In this document: piece after piece, positions 61,292 through 64,000 of the stretch | How positions within the stretch are numbered: the stretch's first letter is position 1 | Layout of the letters: each line of letters opens with the position of its first letter | Program-made: the position numbers and the translations under genes | NCBI GenBank assembly: GCA_002350855.1 | Contig: DEFM01000013.1 | Coordinates: 79,913-143,912, forward strand | DNA length: 64,000 nucleotides | Source: Prevotellaceae bacterium UBA2852 | GTDB taxonomy: Bacteria; Bacteroidota; Bacteroidia; Bacteroidales; Bacteroidaceae | Reading direction: 5' to 3' | Notes under the pieces: model-generated | The model's input: only the letters and a program-made list of their open reading frames with translations | Told to the model about the DNA's origin: nothing | Databases searched by the model: none

Positions 61292-63313
61292 GTGAATCGA
61301 AAGCTACACATCATATTACTGATGCTGGGCATGACGATACTCATGCCCAGCATTTGTTTTGCACGTGACCGTTCTGTCGACTCGCTGGTACTATTCAAGG
61401 TATGGAACTATGCCCAAAACCATCAACAGACCAGCAAAGGCGTTGAACGAAACGTGTATCTGTCATATACATACAAGACAGAACGTCGCAACCCCACCCT
61501 TTTCTTGGTTCCTACTATGTATTCTATTGCAAAAGGAGCCCGTGAATTCTTTGGTGAGGCCTATTATAAGATGAAATTCCACGATGCATTTCACTACGAT
61601 TTCCATCGCCAAGTAATTTGCAGTACTATTCCGCACAATAGGACCGTTATGCCCAATATGCTGCAGTATCTCACACCAAATCTATATAATGAGACGCTCT
61701 ATGACGATAAGATGTTGTCGCCTTTTTATTATTCCAACCGTTTCTTTTATAAATATTTAGTCATTCCAGTTACTGACAAATTAGCCATTATACGTTTCCG
61801 GCCAAGAACCAACAATACACAATTAATCAGAGGGCGCGCCTTTGTAAATATAGAAACCGGGCGCATAAACTCTATCGGCTTTGAAGGCGAATTCGATATG
61901 ATAAAATTCAATGTCACAGCTGCCATGAACATGTCCAATGAGGAGGACATTGTGCTACCAGACCGCTGCTTGACAGAGAGTACATTCAATTTCTTAGGTA
62001 ACAAAATTGTCGCTTCCTGCCGTGCCAACTACAATTGTCCAACAACCCTCCCCGACTCCATTGACAATGTAGAGGACATAAAGCTGATGGAAACCCTCCG
62101 TCCAACTTCCTTGACCACTAACGAACAAGAGATCTACGACAGACATCTGGAGGCAAAGGAGATGAAGAATCAGCCAGAAGATACAATACCTGAGAAAAAA
62201 AGCACCCGATTTACCGATTTCCTTTGGGAGAATATCGGTTACAACCTCATCAACAGCACTCACGCAAATTCCGGACCTGCCTCCATGCGTATCTCCCCCC
62301 TTTTCAACCCCCTCTATTTCAGTTATAGTCAGAGTCGTGGATTCTCCTATAAGCTAAACATCGGTCTGCAATACACATTCAACACCCACCGTTATCTGAC
62401 ACTGAATCCCCAGATGGGTTACAACTTCAAGCAACAGCAGTTTTATTATACCGCTCCTTTGCGTATGACCTACAATCCCAAGCGCAATGGATATACCGAG
62501 TTTACATGGGCCAATGGCAATCGCACCAACCATGCTTCTTTGGTGGATGACATCATCGAGAAAGAAGGTAAAGACTTTGAAGTCCCAGAGTTTAAAGATG
62601 AAATTTTCCAACTGATTAACAATGTGGAAGCCTTTAACTGGATGGAAGTTATGACTGGTTTGGTATATCACCGTCGTCGCTCTACCAACCGCGGACTGAT
62701 GAAGAGCATTGGCTTCCCAGATGAATTTCGTAGTTTTGCTCCTCTGCTAACACTTCATTTTAAGCCTTGGCAACAAAAAGGTCCTACCCTAACAGCCAAC
62801 TATGAGCGAGCCATCAAGGGTATCTTTAAATCCGATCTTGATTATGAGCGATGGGAGTTCGATCTTTCCTATAAGCATGACATGAAAAGCATGCGTCAGA
62901 TTAATCTGCGAGCAGGTACAGGATTCTATACCCAGCGTAGTTCTGACTATTTTGTCGACTATACCAATTTCCGCGACAACAATCTGGCAACGGGTTGGGA
63001 TGATGACTGGACAGGTCAGTTCCAGTTGCTTGATAGCCGCTGGTATAATGAATCTAACTATTACATTCGTGGTCATCTTTCTTTTGAATCCCCCATTTTG
63101 GCACTTACATGGGTACCTCTCGTAGGTCATTTCGTCGAGATGGAGCGTCTCTATTTCAGCGCCCTAAATATCGAACGCAGAAAACCTTATTTCGAATTAG
63201 GCTACGGGTTTACCACTCGTTATTTATCCACCGGATTTTTTACGAGTTTCGTTGGAGCAAAATTCGAGAGCTTTGGCTGTAAATTTACGATAGAACTATT
63301 CAGAAGATGGTAA
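61292..63313 (+). CDS. DUF5686-family outer-membrane protein
   Basis: A 673-residue protein of the DUF5686 type: a signal peptide (about 1-26), a periplasmic part with a helix-rich segment (about 30-130) and a long C-terminal barrel (about 330-673) ending in FTIELFRRW. Members are Bacteroidetes-specific; function is unknown. I choose the GTG at 61292 (V-N-R-K start) because it gives a regular signal peptide and lies five bases after a promoter box; a GTG at 61259 and an ATG at 61322 are alternatives. The next gene overlaps its end by seven bases. Confidence 0.78.
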   Translation: MNRKLHIILLMLGMTILMPSICFARDRSVDSLVLFKVWNYAQNHQQTSKGVERNVYLSYTYKTERRNPTLFLVPTMYSIAKGAREFFGEAYYKMKFHDAFHYDFHRQVICSTIPHNRTVMPNMLQYLTPNLYNETLYDDKMLSPFYYSNRFFYKYLVIPVTDKLAIIRFRPRTNNTQLIRGRAFVNIETGRINSIGFEGEFDMIKFNVTAAMNMSNEEDIVLPDRCLTESTFNFLGNKIVASCRANYNCPTTLPDSIDNVEDIKLMETLRPTSLTTNEQEIYDRHLEAKEMKNQPEDTIPEKKSTRFTDFLWENIGYNLINSTHANSGPASMRISPLFNPLYFSYSQSRGFSYKLNIGLQYTFNTHRYLTLNPQMGYNFKQQQFYYTAPLRMTYNPKRNGYTEFTWANGNRTNHASLVDDIIEKEGKDFEVPEFKDEIFQLINNVEAFNWMEVMTGLVYHRRRSTNRGLMKSIGFPDEFRSFAPLLTLHFKPWQQKGPTLTANYERAIKGIFKSDLDYERWEFDLSYKHDMKSMRQINLRAGTGFYTQRSSDYFVDYTNFRDNNLATGWDDDWTGQFQLLDSRWYNESNYYIRGHLSFESPILALTWVPLVGHFVEMERLYFSALNIERRKPYFELGYGFTTRYLSTGFFTSFVGAKFESFGCKFTIELFRRW

Positions 63314-64000
63314 AACCACTCATTGTATATAAAGCCAGTGCGGGAAGCGGAAAGACGTTCACGCTAGCTACAGAATATATTAAATTGCTTGTGAAGGATC
63401 CCACGAGCTATCGTAATATCCTTGCTGTTACCTTTACCAACAAGGCTACGGAAGAGATGAAGATGCGCATCCTCTCTCAACTCTATGGCATTTGGAAGCA
63501 TCTTCCCGATTCAGAAAACTATCTGAAACGTATCCAAGAAGACACAGGCCATTCTGATGAAATCATTAGCCAACGTGCTGGCGAATCCCTCCATCTATTG
63601 TTGCATAACTACAATAATTTCCGCGTTGAAACCATCGATTCTTTCTTCCAAAGCGTATTGCGTAATCTTGCCCGCGAACTCGATTTGACAGCCAATCTCC
63701 GCATCGGACTCAACGACACACAGGTAGAAGAACAGGCTGTCGACCAACTCATTGACTCATTGACCCATACGGATGTAATGCTTCAATGGCTTCTGAGCTA
63801 TATCATGGAGAAAATAAGCGATGATCGCTCTTGGAACATCATCGGACAAGTGAAGCAATTTGGCAAAACCATTTTCCGCGACTATTACAAAGAACATAGT
63901 AAGGTCTTAATGCAGAAACTAGAGGAGAAAGGGTTTATCGAAGCCTACACTAAACAGCTACGTGACATTCGTAAGAACGCCCAGGTACTGATGAAGGAAT
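63307..64000 (+). CDS. UvrD/AddA (RecB-like) helicase, N-terminal part
   Basis: An open frame from ATG 63307 runs off the window edge after 231 residues with no stop. It begins with the Walker A motif ASAGSGKTFTL (about 10-20), then ILAVTFTNKATEEMKMRI (motif Ia) and FRVETIDSFFQSVLR, the pattern of AddA/RecB-type double-strand break repair helicase-nucleases rather than PcrA. It would load recombination by processing DNA ends. It overlaps the DUF5686 gene by seven bases, so it is probably coupled to it. Nuclease domain and partner lie outside. Confidence 0.82.
   Translation, partial: MVKPLIVYKASAGSGKTFTLATEYIKLLVKDPTSYRNILAVTFTNKATEEMKMRILSQLYGIWKHLPDSENYLKRIQEDTGHSDEIISQRAGESLHLLLHNYNNFRVETIDSFFQSVLRNLARELDLTANLRIGLNDTQVEEQAVDQLIDSLTHTDVMLQWLLSYIMEKISDDRSWNIIGQVKQFGKTIFRDYYKEHSKVLMQKLEEKGFIEAYTKQLRDIRKNAQVLMKE

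Overview
The window looks like a stretch of chromosome from a Prevotella-like member of the Bacteroidales. Direct signs are the many copies of the Bacteroidetes promoter box TAnnTTTG just upstream of genes on both strands, the near absence of Shine-Dalgarno sequences, and a lineage-typical gene set: a lipoprotein TamA relative (TamL), DUF4270, DUF5686 and LruC/DUF4842 proteins, a 290-residue primary sigma factor, and methylmalonyl-CoA metabolism genes for propionate formation. The genus is an inference. I see no insertion sequence, integrase, phage gene, CRISPR array or rRNA. No gene-free stretch exceeds 300 bases.

Layout. 1-2.2 kb: the tail of a tRNA, a terminator, an OprB-like porin and a convergent 2-hydroxyacid dehydrogenase. 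2.2-11 kb: a leftward metallo-hydrolase/thrS unit, a small lipoprotein whose end overlaps tamL, a divergent SpoU methyltransferase, then a leftward run of nitroreductase, DUF2520, kdsC and maf. 11-16.5 kb: a FemAB/GNAT-like transferase, a TonB-dependent receptor and a LruC-domain lipoprotein. 16.6-31.9 kb: a rightward block of exported carbohydrate-active enzymes in two likely transcripts (double GH43-CBM6, GH3, GH31; then esterase, tandem PAP2 phosphatase, GH97, GH43-CBM6, GH43). Its enzymes together fit removal of arabinosyl, xylosyl and galactosyl side chains from a complex xylan or xyloglucan, but no SusC/SusD pair or regulator accompanies them. 32-34.7 kb: mce, mmdA, a 49-residue OadG-like remnant and a biotin carrier, without the membrane beta subunit.

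34.7-43.8 kb: panC-panD leftward; a one-domain glycogen-synthase-like protein, a DUF4270 lipoprotein and a 43-residue protein rightward; a PcrA-type helicase leftward; then a leftward dapA, RsbW-like kinase, STAS protein and H-box-less histidine-kinase-like ATPase. 44-53.9 kb: glgB, YhcH and a 14-repeat MORN protein leftward; kdsB; a CbpA-like chaperone; then an exported 5'-nucleotidase, nudC and a GH25 lysozyme with MORN repeats; and trmN6. 54-64 kb: lon-tgt-lptF/G, a DEAD-box helicase, rpoD, a DUF5686 barrel protein, and the start of an AddA/RecB-like helicase that leaves the window.

Notable layers beyond the genes are four start codons placed exactly five bases after the promoter box (probable leaderless mRNAs), intergenic arrays with a 21-base period that end in a palindrome, a terminator buried in a coding end, and several degenerate or truncated enzymes: a Tgt without the zinc cysteines, a PAP2 half with an altered motif, and a lone starch-synthase N-domain.
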